From Mesocentrotus franciscanus (lineage: Eukaryota > Echinodermata > Echinoidea > Camarodonta > Strongylocentrotidae), in contig CP137667.1 in assembly GCA_037976565.1 (NCBI GenBank), positions 34,639,366-34,703,365 on the forward strand: a stretch of 64,000 bases of DNA, read 5' to 3'. Below the pieces are notes generated by a model. That model was not told where the DNA came from, ran no database searches, and saw nothing but the letters and a program-made list of their open reading frames with translations. A program made the position numbers and the translations under genes. How positions within the stretch are numbered: position 1 is the first letter of the stretch; each line of letters begins with the position of its first letter. Shown here piece after piece: positions 25,637 through 38,854 of this stretch.

Positions 25637-25674
25637 TACGTGTACGTACGTACGTACCGGTACGTACGTGTACA
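25637..25674. promoter_or_regulatory. Palindromic ACGTAC array upstream of the OXSM start
   Basis: A self-complementary run centred on ACCGGT (arms 'gtacgtacc' and 'ggtacgtac', extended by further ACGT units) sits 100-140 bases before the OXSM start codon. ACGT cores can bind bZIP factors, but a hairpin-prone simple repeat is an equal explanation. No TATA box or initiator is recognised. Confidence 0.3.
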
Positions 25675-25765
25675 ATTAATTTTTCCTTTTTTATTTGTCT
25701 TATCTAGTACACCAATCATACTCTGCTGGGAAAACTCGCAAATTTCTCCTAAAGTATCCTTAAAA

Positions 25766-25801
25766 ATGTTCAATAATGGCATTGAGTGTGAAGATAATTA
25801 A
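25766..25801 (+). promoter_or_regulatory. Short upstream open frame overlapping the OXSM start
   Basis: An ATG ten bases before the OXSM ATG opens an 11-codon frame in a different phase, ending at TAA inside OXSM codon 9. If transcripts begin upstream of it, scanning ribosomes would meet it first, which could lower OXSM translation. Whether it is transcribed cannot be told from DNA. Confidence 0.4.
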
Positions 25802-28800
25802 GAAATTAAAAGTTAGAACACTATCGCAAATCAACAAAAGGAGTATTTCTACCTCTGTATGTGTTCTGAGTCGCAGGAGAGTTGTGGTCACTGGAGTAGG
25901 TAAGATATAAGATTGTCCCATGTACTGTAAATCATGTTATGTTATTCGTACGTCAATGATCCACCGTCTCCACGTAAACTAAAGTTTAAGTTAAAGTTTA
26001 AGTCTGACTGAGGGCGCACTTTCCAAACCATGTTTGTCAGCAAGAGATCGAGAAAAGAAAAAGAAAGAAAAACCAACCAACAAACCTTAAAAACTACACA
26101 AACCTAATTAACAAACAACAACAAAGTCAAACTCAAATAGTCAAAGAAACCACTCCAGCAAAAAAAGAAAACCACATTCATTTCAGAAAATTTAATTGTA
26201 CAGTAAGCTTTCAGATTTATAATTAAAGTGAAAATGTCAACAATTTATATCTTTCAGGGGGGTGCAAGTACAAGTCTAACAACCTTGATTCTTATATAGC
26301 TTGTTCTCCCTCGGCTTTTGCGGGGGGTTAGGGGTGGTCAACAGCAACAAAATGTGTGTAGCGGTAATGTATATCTATCATTCTGTGTGATGTCCACCAT
26401 GCATCAGCAGTTCAATATCGACTTACCTCCGAGCCTTTACAAACAAGAAAGTTTAAAAGATGTTCTTGCCTTTTCCAGGGCTTTTTTTGCTCAAAAATAT
26501 CTCGGTATGAGAAGCAAAATTTACCAGTTTGAAAGCATCATGCACTCGGATATCACTCGCTAAAATATTGTCACGTAGTCATGAGGGATTGTTTTTATAG
26601 ATCTCTAAGTCTACCTACTGACTGTTAATTGTGAAATACATTTTGAAATACCAGCTGTTCAAAAAGAGACCCGCTGTCTGCTGTTAAACCTTAACCTGGC
26701 TAGACTCACCGGCATGAGCGATGTATATTTACCCCTCTCCTTTGAGGTTAGAAATCTAATTCTGTAAGCTCTATTAAACTCTAAGAATAAGAACAAAAAG
26801 ATGAGATCTCTTGAAGGAGAGTGCCATTCATTCATTATATGCTATTGTATGTATTTTTCTCTATTTTTGTTTTCTTGGCCATATTTTCTTGATCAGGCGT
26901 GGTGTGTCCTCTAGGAGTGGGCATTGAGGTGGTGTGGCCTAGGCTTTTAGAAGGACAGAGTGGGATCACCAAAATAACAGGAGATGAGTTTAAAGGCATT
27001 CCATGCCAAGTTGGTAAGTTGTCATAGAGTTCTTTAAGAATTGGTAGTCAGACATTTGACGGTTGTTCAGGGAATAAAGTGACAGATCATAGAACTTCAT
27101 TTAAGACTTGTTAACCCAACAGTCTTGATGCTGTAAGAGGGCCAAATAAGGAGATGATTTTAAAGGCATCCCATACCAAGTTGCTAAGTAAGTGTTCCTT
27201 AGTCAAACATCTAAAGGTATACTAACAGCATTTCAAAGACTTTTAGAGAGTCACATTGTGAGCTCAAAGCTTATTGTGTAGGAATTAGGAGATAGAGTTC
27301 AAAGGCATTTCTTGTCACTGAGGTAAATTTGTAGGATATCCTCCATGAATTGGCATTCGATGTTGCCAATGTCGTTAATCAAGTGTTTAATCAGTCTTTA
27401 CAAACTCATTAGAGGTTCAGAGTGGGATCACCAAGCAGACACGGAGATAAGTTCAAAAGCATCCCAATCCAATTTGGTAATTGTCATAGAGTTCTTTAAG
27501 AGTTGGTCTTTGAACAGCCAGGAACTAGCTGTTAAAGGGTCAGAGTGGGAGGTCATAAGTAGCCATTGGTATAGAATCCGTAATATGGACATTTCCCCCA
27601 GTTCCCATATTATGGCTGGCAGATTATCTCAGAAAACAATAGGTATTCTTATGAATGTTTTCTTTTCTGTTCTAGCTGGTTTTGTTCCAAGGGGCAACAA
27701 ACAGGGTGAATTTGATGCACATCGATATGTCTCGTCATCAGTGAGTATACCATCATGTAATTTCCCCTCAGTCATATTTAATGGAATAAATAGGGTTGTT
27801 GGCTTGATACGGACAGCTATAATCACTTTTTAAGGAAAGTTAGTGTATTATAAACTAATAAGATTGCTTGTTCTTCCCCCTCTTTTAAATAAAAGACAGC
27901 ATAGGTAAAGGGTTAGTCTCGACCTAATGTCAGGGATTAAAAGTAATATTTATTGTAATTCATGTATATATGTATCAACTGTATGAACTTTCATCATTAT
28001 CTTACTTTTTCCCCATCCGTCATGAGGGATGAAGAAGAAGACATTTCAAAATAATAGACAATAAGATTGACTGAGGAAATGCAAGATTTGAAAGGGGAAA
28101 ATTATGAAAAAGGAATTAGAATAGAAAGGAAAATGGGAATAAGGTTTTTGTTCAACTCTTTTGAACAGTTGCCCGTGTTATGTATTTAGTCATATATTTT
28201 TATATTTTCTTAAAGGACTTTCGAAGTATGAGTCTGGCAACCATCTTTTCTCTTGCTGCTGCACAGGAAGCCCTCTTGCATGCAGGATGGAAACCAGAGA
28301 GTGACGAAGACAGAAACAAAACGGTACCAACCTCTTCAGTCTTGATGTAGCAAATTACCGTAGAACAACTGCCTGCAACCATAGCTCCTATGTGTACTCA
28401 ATGATCTGTGTATCATGAGATATAGAAATTTGACTCACACTATACTTTTCTTAAAAACCACCAACATCAATAACAACAAAATGAGAGTGGCAGCAACATC
28501 GGCTACATTGTGTTGATATAATATTTAAGTGGTTTCTATTAAAACTTGGGTTTCTGGCTCTCCCTGGGCACTAGTTGGTGGAATTTCCTACTTCTTTTGT
28601 CTCTTTGCAAAATTGCACATATCTGGTCTTGATTAGCTCCATGACAATCCTTCTAAGACCGGTAGATATTAATCCTCCTCTGAAAAGGTTAGGTAATGTT
28701 GAAGCCTTTGGTTTACCTACTCCGTGGTAAATACAATTGGCACAGGGAAATCATTTGTGTCGCATTTGAAGAGTTGAATCAATGAGATAAATATGGCAAG

Positions 28801-31800
28801 TGTCATATATTTAATTTATTTGTTTGTATTTTGCGTCAGACAGGGTGTGGCCGTTGGGATGGGTATGGCAGACTTGCAAGAGATCGTGAACGCCGGTCAA
28901 ACTCTCAGAGAAAAGGTTTGTCGCTAATGATATTGATGATGATGTTAATACTACTATAAATAATGATGATGATAATGGTAGTACTTACTAATGATAATAG
29001 TATTGTCAATATCAAGAATAGTAATAATAATTTAAGAAGAAGAAGAAAAAGAAGAATGATGATCATGCTACTACTACTACTACTACTACAATAACTAATT
29101 TAAATAAAAACAATCTCTATGCTCTTCCACTGAAAATCTAATTAGCAGGCTCCCAAAGAACATTTAAAACGATTCTTAAAATATACACAATCTCATGATT
29201 ATATTGATTAGTTGTCTTTTTCAGATGAAGGGGAAGTTTTTTTTAAATCTTATCCAGGGGTAATTTTTCTTGGGGTACTTTTTGTTTGGTGGGGGTAGTG
29301 ATCTAGGATGATAGTCCAGGGGGCAGTTATCCTAGTACTGTGTAAGATAATAATAATAATAATATGCAACATTCATATAGCGTTTAGTACCATGTTTCTA
29401 AGTGCATATTAAGATAACACTAATGAAAGGAGACAGAGATCATAAAGAATTATACAAGAATTTCATAACTATTACTACTACTACTGATTGACCAAAAAAT
29501 ATAAATTTTAAAGAAATTTTTGGAATGTGTCTGGTGGAAGCTTCACGGATGTAGATGGAAAGATTGTTCCAGAGTTTTGGGGCAAGGGAAGAAAGCAGGA
29601 TCACCAAGTCGGGTCATGGCACGGGGTGCGAGATAGCTGGACATTGGATATGGTACATTAATGCTGTTATTCCATCATTTCTACCCACGCAGGGATACAA
29701 GAAACTTAGTCCATACTTTGTCCCGAAGATTCTTCCAAATCTTGCAGCCGGTCACATCAGCATCCGGTACAACCTGAGAGTGAGTAACTTTTTCTAATTA
29801 AGATCTAAAGAGTTAAAGAGAAGGCTGAGTTCTGGGAAAGGTGAAAATAATTTTTGAGCTTTTTTCATTCTTTTTATGTTAGTGTGGAAGAGTATCATAG
29901 CAAAAAAAATGTCCGCTCAAAAGGCTGGCTCTTCAAATGCCCTCATATTCAAAATATGACAAGAAACAGCTAAAGGTTGTGAACTAAAACTTTTATGCTA
30001 CATGTTTGTGTAGTCCCATATACACATATCCGTGTACAGTGCTTGTGACTCATTATTTTCTTTATTGGGGGTCTAGGTCAATAGTTATTACAAATAGAAG
30101 TTTGAATGTTACTTTTGTAAAGAGATATTGCAAAGCATGTTAGGGTAAATTCACTTTACAACAATTTAAAATGCTGCATAGAACATTTAATATTGCTATT
30201 TGATATCTTAAACCTGAATATGTTTATGCCGAGTCTTTGAGGTTTAATTGCACCAATATTTTGTCAATAAACTCTCCCCCAGGGTCCAAACCACTGTGTA
30301 TCTACAGCCTGTACTACAGGGGTTCATGCGCTGGGTGATGCGTCACGGTTCATTCATTACGGGGATGCCAACGTCATGATAGCCGGAGGGGCAGAGGCGT
30401 GCATATGTCCAATAGGCTTGGCTGGATTTGCCAGGTGAAAGATGTATTTGGTATGAGTTCAGTCAGTTTCTTACAGCACTGTTGATCAAATGGTACAGCA
30501 TTCAAGTCCCTGTCATGGTACTAACTTCCTTTAGCAAGACATCAATCTCCATTTGCCACTCTTGATCCAGGTGAGGTATATGGGTACCCTGGGGAAGAAG
30601 TTCCTTAAAATGCTTAAGTGCCTTATCATGACTGCCAGTCCAGGGTAAAATACTCCGTGTATCTCATAATACTTTGATAATTTAATAAATGGTGCAATGT
30701 AAGTCCTTTATGTTATTTTCTTAACACTGCAGAGCAAGGGCGTTGAGCACAAAGTTCAACGATACACCTGCACAGGCATCAAGACCGTTTGACAAGGAGA
30801 GGGATGGCTTTGTGATGTCAGAAGGAGCTGCTGTAGTAGTTCTGGAAGTAAGTTTTTACGACTCACACAACACTTGCTCAATTGTCTTATTTCTTTAGAC
30901 CTATTCAATTCTCAACTTGAACCCTGAATTGGAAATTTTAGTGTGATGGTCAAGATTCTTAGCAGAGATGTATGTCTTGTGGTATTCCTCAAGGTTACTT
31001 GCTAGGTCCCTGACTTAAAACTCAATCGCATCCATAAATCTATTCCTATATCTTTCATGAGATCAAGCTGAGAGCAATGTCCCTGGAGGAAATCACCTAT
31101 CAAATTCTCAACTTCAACCCTAAACTAAAAATGATAGTATAAATGGTCAAGATTCGTAACAAAGATGTATGCTGTGTGGTGTTCCTCAAGGCTTCTTGCT
31201 AGGTCCCTATAACCCCAACCTAAAACCGAATTGCAACCCTATTCCTAATGCTCTATATTTTAATGAAATCAAGCTGAGAGGAAATGTCATTTTTAATGAT
31301 TATGATGGTAGATTTGCCACTGAACATATGAATACATGTACTTCAAGAATTTTATTTTAATAATATAATTATCTGTATGTTTATATTTTACCAGGAATTG
31401 GAGCATGCTAAATTAAGAGGTGCCACAATTCTGGCTGAAATCCTTGGTTATGGTTTATCAGGTAATATATATAATGAAATTAAGCTTAAGATGGTGAAAG
31501 TATGAATACCAAGTTACGCAATTCTTTTTTCTTGATTATTCATACATGTAATTGCTTATTTTCAACAATATTCCAAAATGAAAAATACTACTCCGAAACT
31601 AATCTTCCTCAACCATTAAATTTGATCTTGTATTCCCAAATTTGACATGCTTTAATATCCCCTGGAGTACTAAAACACAATTTGAGGTGTACAGTCAAAC
31701 CTATCTTAAAAGTGGCCACCTCTCTATAAAGGCCACCTGTCTACAGTGGCCACTTTCTCCATCTCCCTTGGGTGACCTCAATAGACAGGTTTTACGTTGT

Positions 31801-34185
31801 CGCAGTTCTATTAAAACACATCTATCAAGTACACGCCTAGACTTATACATATGAACTACGATTTCTGGAACTCCATAATTAAAGAACACTGTCAATTCAA
31901 ATTGTGCTAGTCCAATTTCTTTGTATTATATTGTTATTTAGCCCAATATCACCAATGGAAAACCTGTTTGCATAAAGTAGATTACGAGCTGATGTAACAA
32001 GATTTGATTTTCCTTGAGTACATGTCGTTTTGTTATACATGTAACAAGGTTCCATTGTACTAAATGCCTTCAGTATCTAGAGAGTGCTGTATGATATGAG
32101 CTGGCATATGTAGGTTCTTTTCTTCTTTTTTGTTCCTTTAAATATTCAACATATTGTCTGTTTGAAGCATAGGAGTTAACATATATTCAACATTTTTATA
32201 TCAGCTGAATTTTAACATATTTTGGTATCACCCTACTATTGTTGCCCATATCATGTGAATTATTTTAAAGTTTATGTGACCTTTGCTCTGTCAGGTGATG
32301 CAAGTCACATGACCTCCCCAAGTGAGTCTGGCATTGGATCTGAGTTGTGCATGAAGAACGCCCTCTACGATGCCAAGCTGGGCCCTAAGGACGTTACATA
32401 CATCAACGCACACGCAACCTCTACACCCACAGGTTGGTTACGTTTATCAAAATCAATGATGTAGCTTTTGGGGAGGGTCTGAGGTGGCATGGGGGCACGT
32501 ACTCTGTAATCGGATGGCAAATAGGGAAAAAAAGAGAAAGAAAAAGGGGGAGGGGGGAAAGGGAAGGGGAAGCGAATGTGAAAAGAAGACATGACAACCC
32601 TGTCCCACATCCTCCCATTTAAGCAGTTATTTTCACAAGGGTTTTTTGTGCTAATTTTGTAAATCGCTCATTGATCTAACAACATGCGAAAATATTTCCA
32701 GTAAGAAATGTCAAATGTCAAAATTACTTATTAAGTTGTGTCGCACGTGTCGTCTGTCCACTAAAGCATTAACCGTCACTAGGTCATGCAGCTCAGATTA
32801 AGACCACATTGATTGTAACAGGGCACTTCAATAGATTATTTTCATTTATTTATCCCAAAATAATTCTTGTAATAATATGATTGTGACACTTAGTAATGAG
32901 ATCCTGATGCCTGGAAATAGATTATTTTGTTATTGAAGAGTATATAATCGGTAGTGATCATGGCGTTACGCGGCTTTAACAACTCACAGGTTTGTTCTTG
33001 AACCCTTTATATGAAAGTATTGGCTTATACAGTAATGGCTTATAGTTAGGGTTGTGATTGGGTTTCAGATAGGGGTTGAGTTAGGGGTAGGTGTAGTTTT
33101 CGGTTGAAGTTTAGATTTCGGTGAGCGGAGGATATTAACCACGAAACAGCAACTGTTGCTAGAGCATGTGACTGTTTAACACTTAAAATTCGTTGCGCAT
33201 TAACGGTAATTTCGCTTTTCCCATTTCACTGTCATCCCACTGCATTTGTTTCAGTATCCAAGATCAATATCTAGATCAACATCAAGATCTTCAATAATAA
33301 TCATAATAATAATGGGTTCTTGTTTAGCTCTGTCTGGTCTGTCTGACTTGACACTCGTGGTGCTCCACCATCATTACCACAGCTTAAGCATTAATTGAGA
33401 CCTTTAGATTAAGATCAAGATCACACTTCGCTTATCTAATTCAGATACCCAACACCGATTTGTTTAATTCCATCTCTGTATGATCTGCGCAGGAGATGTC
33501 ATTGAGAACATGGCAGTGAAGAAGCTCTTTGGTTCCCATGGCGACCATCTTCCGGCTGTATCCTCCACCAAGGGAGCAACAGGTCACCTCCTAGGAGCAG
33601 CGGGTGCATTGGAAGCTGTGTTCACCATTATGGCATGCCATACAGTAAGACTCTTACTTTGGTTATACAGGGTGTCTCAACAATGACAAAAATGCAATTT
33701 AATTTTGTTCGTCAACATCTTAGAAATAATGGATAACATTCTGACCAAGTACATTGAATTTGTGAGGCATGAAATTTCATATGTAATGTTGAAGTATCAT
33801 CCTTCAATCTTCGTGTGAATTTCCAAAGGATCTAAGTGAAAACTACAAAGTTATATGATCAAATGTTACAAGGAGTTGAATAGCATTCGTGCACCATAAG
33901 CGTAAACGTAGTGCTAAACAGCTCATTATATCGGAGCTCTTTCATAACGATTTTCCACTGTAAAATATCTGAACGAGGCATTATGTTTGTCTCCTCTTAC
34001 AGGCACAACTCCCACCGACAATCAACTTGACGTCTACGACTCCGGAGTTTGATCTGAACTATGTCCCTCTGACCTCGCAACCGTGGGAACCTACAGGTGA
34101 AGGGTCAAGACGTCGGGTCGCTCTCACCAACTCCTTCGGTTTTGGAGGAACCAATGCTTGCCTGTGTGTAGGAAGCGTATCTTGA
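25776..34185 (+). CDS. OXSM: 3-oxoacyl-[acyl-carrier-protein] synthase, mitochondrial (12 exons, complete)
   Basis: Condenses malonyl-ACP with the growing acyl-ACP in mitochondrial type II fatty-acid synthesis, the pathway that supplies octanoate for lipoate. Exons: 25776-25899, 26897-27013, 27676-27740, 28216-28323, 28844-28915, 29693-29779, 30283-30434, 30733-30847, 31395-31461, 32295-32432, 33493-33644, 34003-34185. All junctions are GT-AG with matching phases and give 459 residues, the length of human OXSM. Residues 1-30 are basic and hydroxylated, like a mitochondrial presequence; an in-frame TAA 15 bases upstream fixes the start. RRVVVTGVG opens the thiolase fold. The catalytic Cys201 lies in STACTTG, His342 in NAHATSTP, Lys375 and His380 in [14 protein letters not shown], and the C-terminal loop is [10 protein letters not shown]. 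All family hallmarks are present. Exon 4 ends at ACG and exon 5 starts GGTGTG, using the second of two nearby AGs. Confidence 0.96.
27141..27556 (+). repeat. Degenerate tandem copies of the OXSM exon 2 end inside intron 2
   Basis: The last 60 bases of exon 2, its donor and the first intronic bases recur downstream. The best copy (27413-27506) matches from 'cagagtgggatcacc' through 'gtcatagagttctttaag' but carries a one-base insertion that brings in TAA. A second (27144-27190) keeps the frame for [11 protein letters not shown] but its donor GGTAAG has become GCTAAG. Shorter pieces lie at 27283-27328 and 27535-27556. They look like dead exon duplications. Confidence 0.8.
30488..30650 (+). mobile_element. 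SINE body in OXSM intron 7
   Basis: 'gcaagacatcaatctccatt' and 'tgccactcttgatccaggtg' match the body of the SINE at 10570. The tRNA-like head is decayed. It is inserted in sense orientation between exons 7 and 8. Confidence 0.5.
31692..31795. mobile_element. MITE of the CAGTCAAACCTG family in OXSM intron 9
   Basis: Starts CAGTCAAACCTATC after TA. The interior keeps 'ataaaggccacctgtctaca' and the right arm 'aatagacaggttttac' is a mutated inverse. It is shorter than the two copies at 2-3 kb. Confidence 0.7.
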
Positions 34186-34670
34186 TGGGAGATGCATTCT
34201 TTAATAACTCTTGGTGCAATTAATTCGATTTTTTGGAAATTGAGCTTGATCGTAGCAATGTTAAGATACTGTACAATTGTTCAAATCCCCCAAAACAGGC
34301 TTGCTCAAATCCTTTCAATCCATTGCCCCGTGCCAATGGAACAAATTCTCTGCATTTCTGGAAAAAGAGGACTTCATCGACTTCTTCAAAACCCATCTGA
34401 AACTCTATAATTCTTAATTTGTCCTTAGACTAATGGACAGAACCTTGTATCAACTTTAGAAGGCGTTTTTTAAGTCCAGTAATTATTATTATTATTGATA
34501 TTATTATTATTATCTATTATTATTAATTATTGTTATTATTATCATTATCATGATCATGATCATTATCATGATCATCATCATCAGTATTAATATGATGATT
34601 TTGATTGTTATCATGTATATGTAGCTCATCTCACATTATAGCAGTTCAGCGTCTCCTTAAAGACAATTTT
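34186..34670. other. OXSM 3' flank and probable 3' UTR
   Basis: AT-rich sequence with a long (ATT/ATC)n tract at 34480-34600. No canonical AATAAA was seen within this stretch, so the transcript end is undetermined. Confidence 0.5.
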
Positions 34671-35466
34671 ATGCCTCCGCCACTGAAGGTGGTGTCAGAA
34701 GCATTATGTTTTCAGGTTATCCATTTGTCTGTCCTTCCCGCTTTCTCATTATCACGATATCTCAAGAACCAATAGAGATATGAGGCTCAAACTTGGTGAT
34801 AGTATATATCACTATAAGTGTGACTAAGTGTGTGACGGTTATTTTTTACCTGACTGCTAAGAAAGCATAAATGCTTGTAAGTAAGCAACCAGACGGACGA
34901 CGGCTTAAGGTCCTCTCCGAGGGACCTGGTAGTGAAGATTAATGCTATAGGAAGATGATCTGATCAGATTTTGGGTAAATAGGTCAAAGGGGTCAATTTC
35001 TGAAATTACAGGTTTCAGCCTAGCTATTTCGATATCTCAAGAATCACTAGAGATATGGGGTACAAACTATGTGATAGTATGTATTATTGAAATTTTTGGC
35101 GAGAAGGTCAATGGTCAAAGATCATAGAGGCCCATTTCTGAAATTACAGGTTTTATCCTTGTTATCGCAATATTTTAAGAACCAGTATTAGCCTCACACT
35201 TGGTGATGTATGTATCACCATAGGAAGACAGTCTAAGTAGGTTGAAGCTCACAGAGGTCAATTTCTGAAATTAAAGGTTTTTAGCCTTGTTATTGCAATA
35301 TCTAAACTTGGAGACAGTATTACTATAACAATATAAAACAAATTTGGGGCTAGAAGGTCAAGATCATAGTCATCAGTTGACATTTGATTATAGGCTTTTT
35401 GTTTTCATTGTTGTAAGTCACAAACAATTCCATCCATTTCCTATACTGAATTTAGGGCGGAGGCAT
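34671..35466. mobile_element. Element with ATGCCTCCGCC ends and internal degenerate repeats
   Basis: ATGCCTCCGCC at the left is matched by the inverse GGCGGAGGCAT at the right. In between, a unit of about 110-130 bases recurs four to five times with drift ('caatttctgaaattacaggtttt', 'atctcaagaaccaatagagatatg'). A rearranged partial copy in inverse orientation lies near 39735-39900. No coding frame. Confidence 0.6.
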
Positions 35467-37054
35467 ATGGAAGACGCAGTTATCCTTTGATTCAAAATGT
35501 TGGAATATGTACAGACAGAGCAAAAATTGAAGACCATTTTTAGAGTCGATTTTAAATGTAATACATTCATTCATTCAAAATGGTTTATTCAATTACTTCC
35601 GAATTGCTAACGTTTACAATTACAGTCTAATGTTATTTCAAAATGTACATTAAAAACATTGACAATAAAAAGGCATTATTAGAGTATCATGCATAGAATA
35701 AAAGCAACTGCATAGAATGATCAAGAAATAGGCATTAAAATCAATAAGACGTGTTGAATTAAATAAGGTAAAATATGACAATAGAGGGAAAAGGAAATAT
35801 CCAACAATGATGAAGGAGAGACAGAGAGCATGGAGAAACAAAAGGGGAAGAAAAGAGATAAAAAAGGAGACATGAAAAGAGAAGAAAAGATATGTGTGTG
35901 GAGAGAGAGATGGAGATATATGAGAGAGAGAGAGAATGAAAGAGAAAGAGAGAGGATAGAAATAGAGAAAAAGGAAGAGTTAAAGGAGTGACACGAATAT
36001 ACAACAGATGGTAATTTAGGGTAAACAAGAGCAAGAAATAACAATCCTCGATCTCAAGATAAAAGTGTACGGTAATCTTAAAATACTAAAGGCACATTGG
36101 TTTAAACATTGATTTCTGATTAAACATTCTTATTGGTTATATTTGTTGTGATGTTGTTGTAATATAATAGTACTATACAAGTTGAACAATATCATGCAGC
36201 CATTGCATAAAGACTGGTAAACAGAAGGTTTATGCCTTCTTCTTTCTTTTCATGGATTTTCATGTAGTAGTCTGATGAAATATGGAATTGCACTATCCCT
36301 TTATAGCCTGTTTGTACATGCAGCATCAATATAAAAATATCAAAAATAGAAGAATCATATTATTACAGCATTAACATATGTCCTTACCTTAGGAAATTGA
36401 TCAACTGGCATGCTGTTTCATATACACACTGTATTTATATCACAATTATATACATGTACATATACACACTATATTCTGTACAAGTAGTGTATAGGCTTGC
36501 TCAGATACGGAATGGTAAACATCACATTAAAAAAACACTTTACATGTAAATGAATGGAAACTATGTGCAACAAATTACTTGTGAGATGGAGAAATGTGAA
36601 GCCTTTTTAACACTTTGCGTCATAAAAAACTGCCACGGTATTGCCGCGTCGTATGTGAATGAGCATCAAGATGAATATAAGCCCGTAATTTTAATATGAA
36701 TACGGCAAAATATACTTATACATTTGATAACTTGTGCTTGAGAAATTAATTTGAAGGTTAACATGTTGATCAATAGTATATTTCAGAAAGTAATCGGTGA
36801 GCAGCATTTATTACTTGATAAGTAATGTTTTCTCATACCTTTTTTTATTTTCCTGTGGCAATGGCTTACATCGTATTGAATTCTAGTTCTTTCAATATTT
36901 GTTTACATATTATTTACAGTTATATTAAAGCAGGGTTGCCTCTTCATTTAACAAACTGCTATCCGTGAGGGCCCTGCACAATATCTCTGAATTGAAGACA
37001 TAAATAACATAGATGCTGCTTATAAGTATCGGTTTGCATGGTGATGTAGATATA

Positions 37055-37154
37055 CAGTAGTCTTGCGGTTGCACCCTCAAGAAAGAATACCGATAGTCCT
37101 TTTTAGGACTCCCAAAACCTCCCTCTCTCACATGGTGCAACCGCAAGACTACTG
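37055..37154. mobile_element. 100-bp MITE with perfect 21-base ends and TA flanks
   Basis: CAGTAGTCTTGCGGTTGCACC at the left is exactly inverted at the right (GGTGCAACCGCAAGACTACTG). TA borders both sides. The perfect arms suggest recent activity. Confidence 0.85.
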
Positions 37155-37361
37155 TATATAAATAACATAAGAAACAAAGGTTGTAGAAACAAAGATAAAT
37201 AACATTAGAAGAAACATGTAAAACGTAACTATTTATAAACATATGGTATGATCAAAACATCCAACTGTTAAATTATTAAACTGTTACTGATTACTGCTGT
37301 TGAAAGGAAAATGAGGTCAGAAATAGTAGAATGTTGAGTTGGGATAGATTGAGGTAGAATA

Positions 37362-37525
37362 CATGTTTATTGATGAAGAGACTTGGTAATTAACGCATTC
37401 ACTTTCTCAACAGTGATTAAATTATGAAACTCAAAAATATTACATGTACATGTATTGATGAAGAGACTTGGTAAAGCACTCACCTTCTTAACAGTGATTA
37501 CATTATGATACTCTAAAATTTAAAT
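37362..37525. repeat. Tandem duplication of about 80 bp
   Basis: 'attgatgaagagacttggta' followed by 'acagtgattaaattatga' occurs twice in direct orientation, separated by a TACATG unit. Confidence 0.75.
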
Positions 37526-38854
37526 TTCTCCAAGTTTCTCCAAATTTCTTTGACTAGCTAAAACCTTGAGATTGTCAAGTGGCTGGCAGAAGGGTATTAG
37601 CATGCATGAATAACATAAAGAAAAACATCTTGTAACCTGCTTCTAAGGGTTTAATTGCGCTATATGTAAGTTATACCTTCTATCCAAACATGAAAGAGAT
37701 TTCTCTTCATATTGACTAATAAAACAAGGTGATAAAATAAATGAAAATGGATGGTAAGTACAAGTAGTTTCGTATATCAAATAAGCACATACATGTATGT
37801 TTCAAGTTATGGTATTTTATTGCTAACAACAATATGCTCAAGGCTCGTCCAAATTTAGCAAAACAGAATAATCGTAATACTGTATATCTTTCTGTCAGCC
37901 TCGCAAGGAAATATTTAAGATGATACATGTTTCAGGCAAAGATGGGTAAACTAGCTTTTTCTCATGAGGTGCAGCATTGTGGAACCAACGCCTTTTTGTG
38001 TTAAACAGGCCCAATCAAAACAATCATTTGTAAATATATATTGGAGAGCATTGCGTTTGTGATTATTTTTATTTTTTGGTATTAAGTGTCAAAGTTTAAT
38101 AAGAATGGTTCCTATTACTATATTTCACTCATGAAAATTTGTCCTTTCCTTTTTATGTAAAAGTTTATTCCTGATGTTTATATGTTTATATTATTATTGA
38201 TCTATTTGATAGGATAAGCATTAATTCATATTGTATCAGCTGGACAGATATTGCTTTGTCATATGTTTTGTTGTATATTATCGGGTTATAAAATAACTAT
38301 AAACAAAACAAACAAAAAATCATGTATACATTGTTTGTTATTTCATGTATTTGTAATCCTTTTTTGTGTACAGGGCCTCTCAGAAAAACAGCATTAATAC
38401 TGAGAGAGTTACCCTTTTTAAATAAAAAAATAAAAAATAAAAAAATAAAAAGGATTCTTGTGAAGGACGCAAATTTTTACTAATACCAAAATTCTGTATT
38501 CCACTAATACAGTTAAACCTGAACCTGGGTCTAAAAAAAAAGAAGAAAATTTAGACCTTGTACTTCGTTAATAATACTAATAATAATATTCCCGGTTTAT
38601 ATAGCGCTTGAAACATCTATGATGTCTCTAAATGCTTTACCGAGATTTCATTACTCTGGTCATCAATTTCAGGCTTGCCTGCACACAATGTATCCACATT
38701 CACTCTCTGGGGAGCATTTCAGCCGGGCGTCATATCACAGTTCCTTTGTGAAACCTGCAATTTTGAACAAAAGCCTAAACACAGTGTCACATTCAAGATT
38801 GACTAGAATACGGGCCAAAGAGTTCATATTGCACCAGTTGGAAGCTTCGCATAA

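Larger units (their letters stand above)
35467..38854. other. Intergenic, AT-rich, with simple repeats
   Basis: Holds a GAGA-rich tract (35870-35970), a small TA-flanked MITE (37055), a local direct duplication (37362-37525) and an A-rich block at 38405-38450. No gene is seen. The 3' untranslated part of the minus-strand death-domain gene may extend into its right end. Confidence 0.55.

Noticed and set aside
27345..27833. 162-codon plus-strand frame across OXSM exon 3
   Set aside because: The true exon is only 27676-27740 with good splice sites; the longer frame runs through the degenerate exon 2 copies in a different context.
34480..34600. ATT/ATC repeats after OXSM considered as a CRISPR-like or regulatory array
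   Set aside because: A plain trinucleotide microsatellite without distinct spacers; the genome is eukaryotic.
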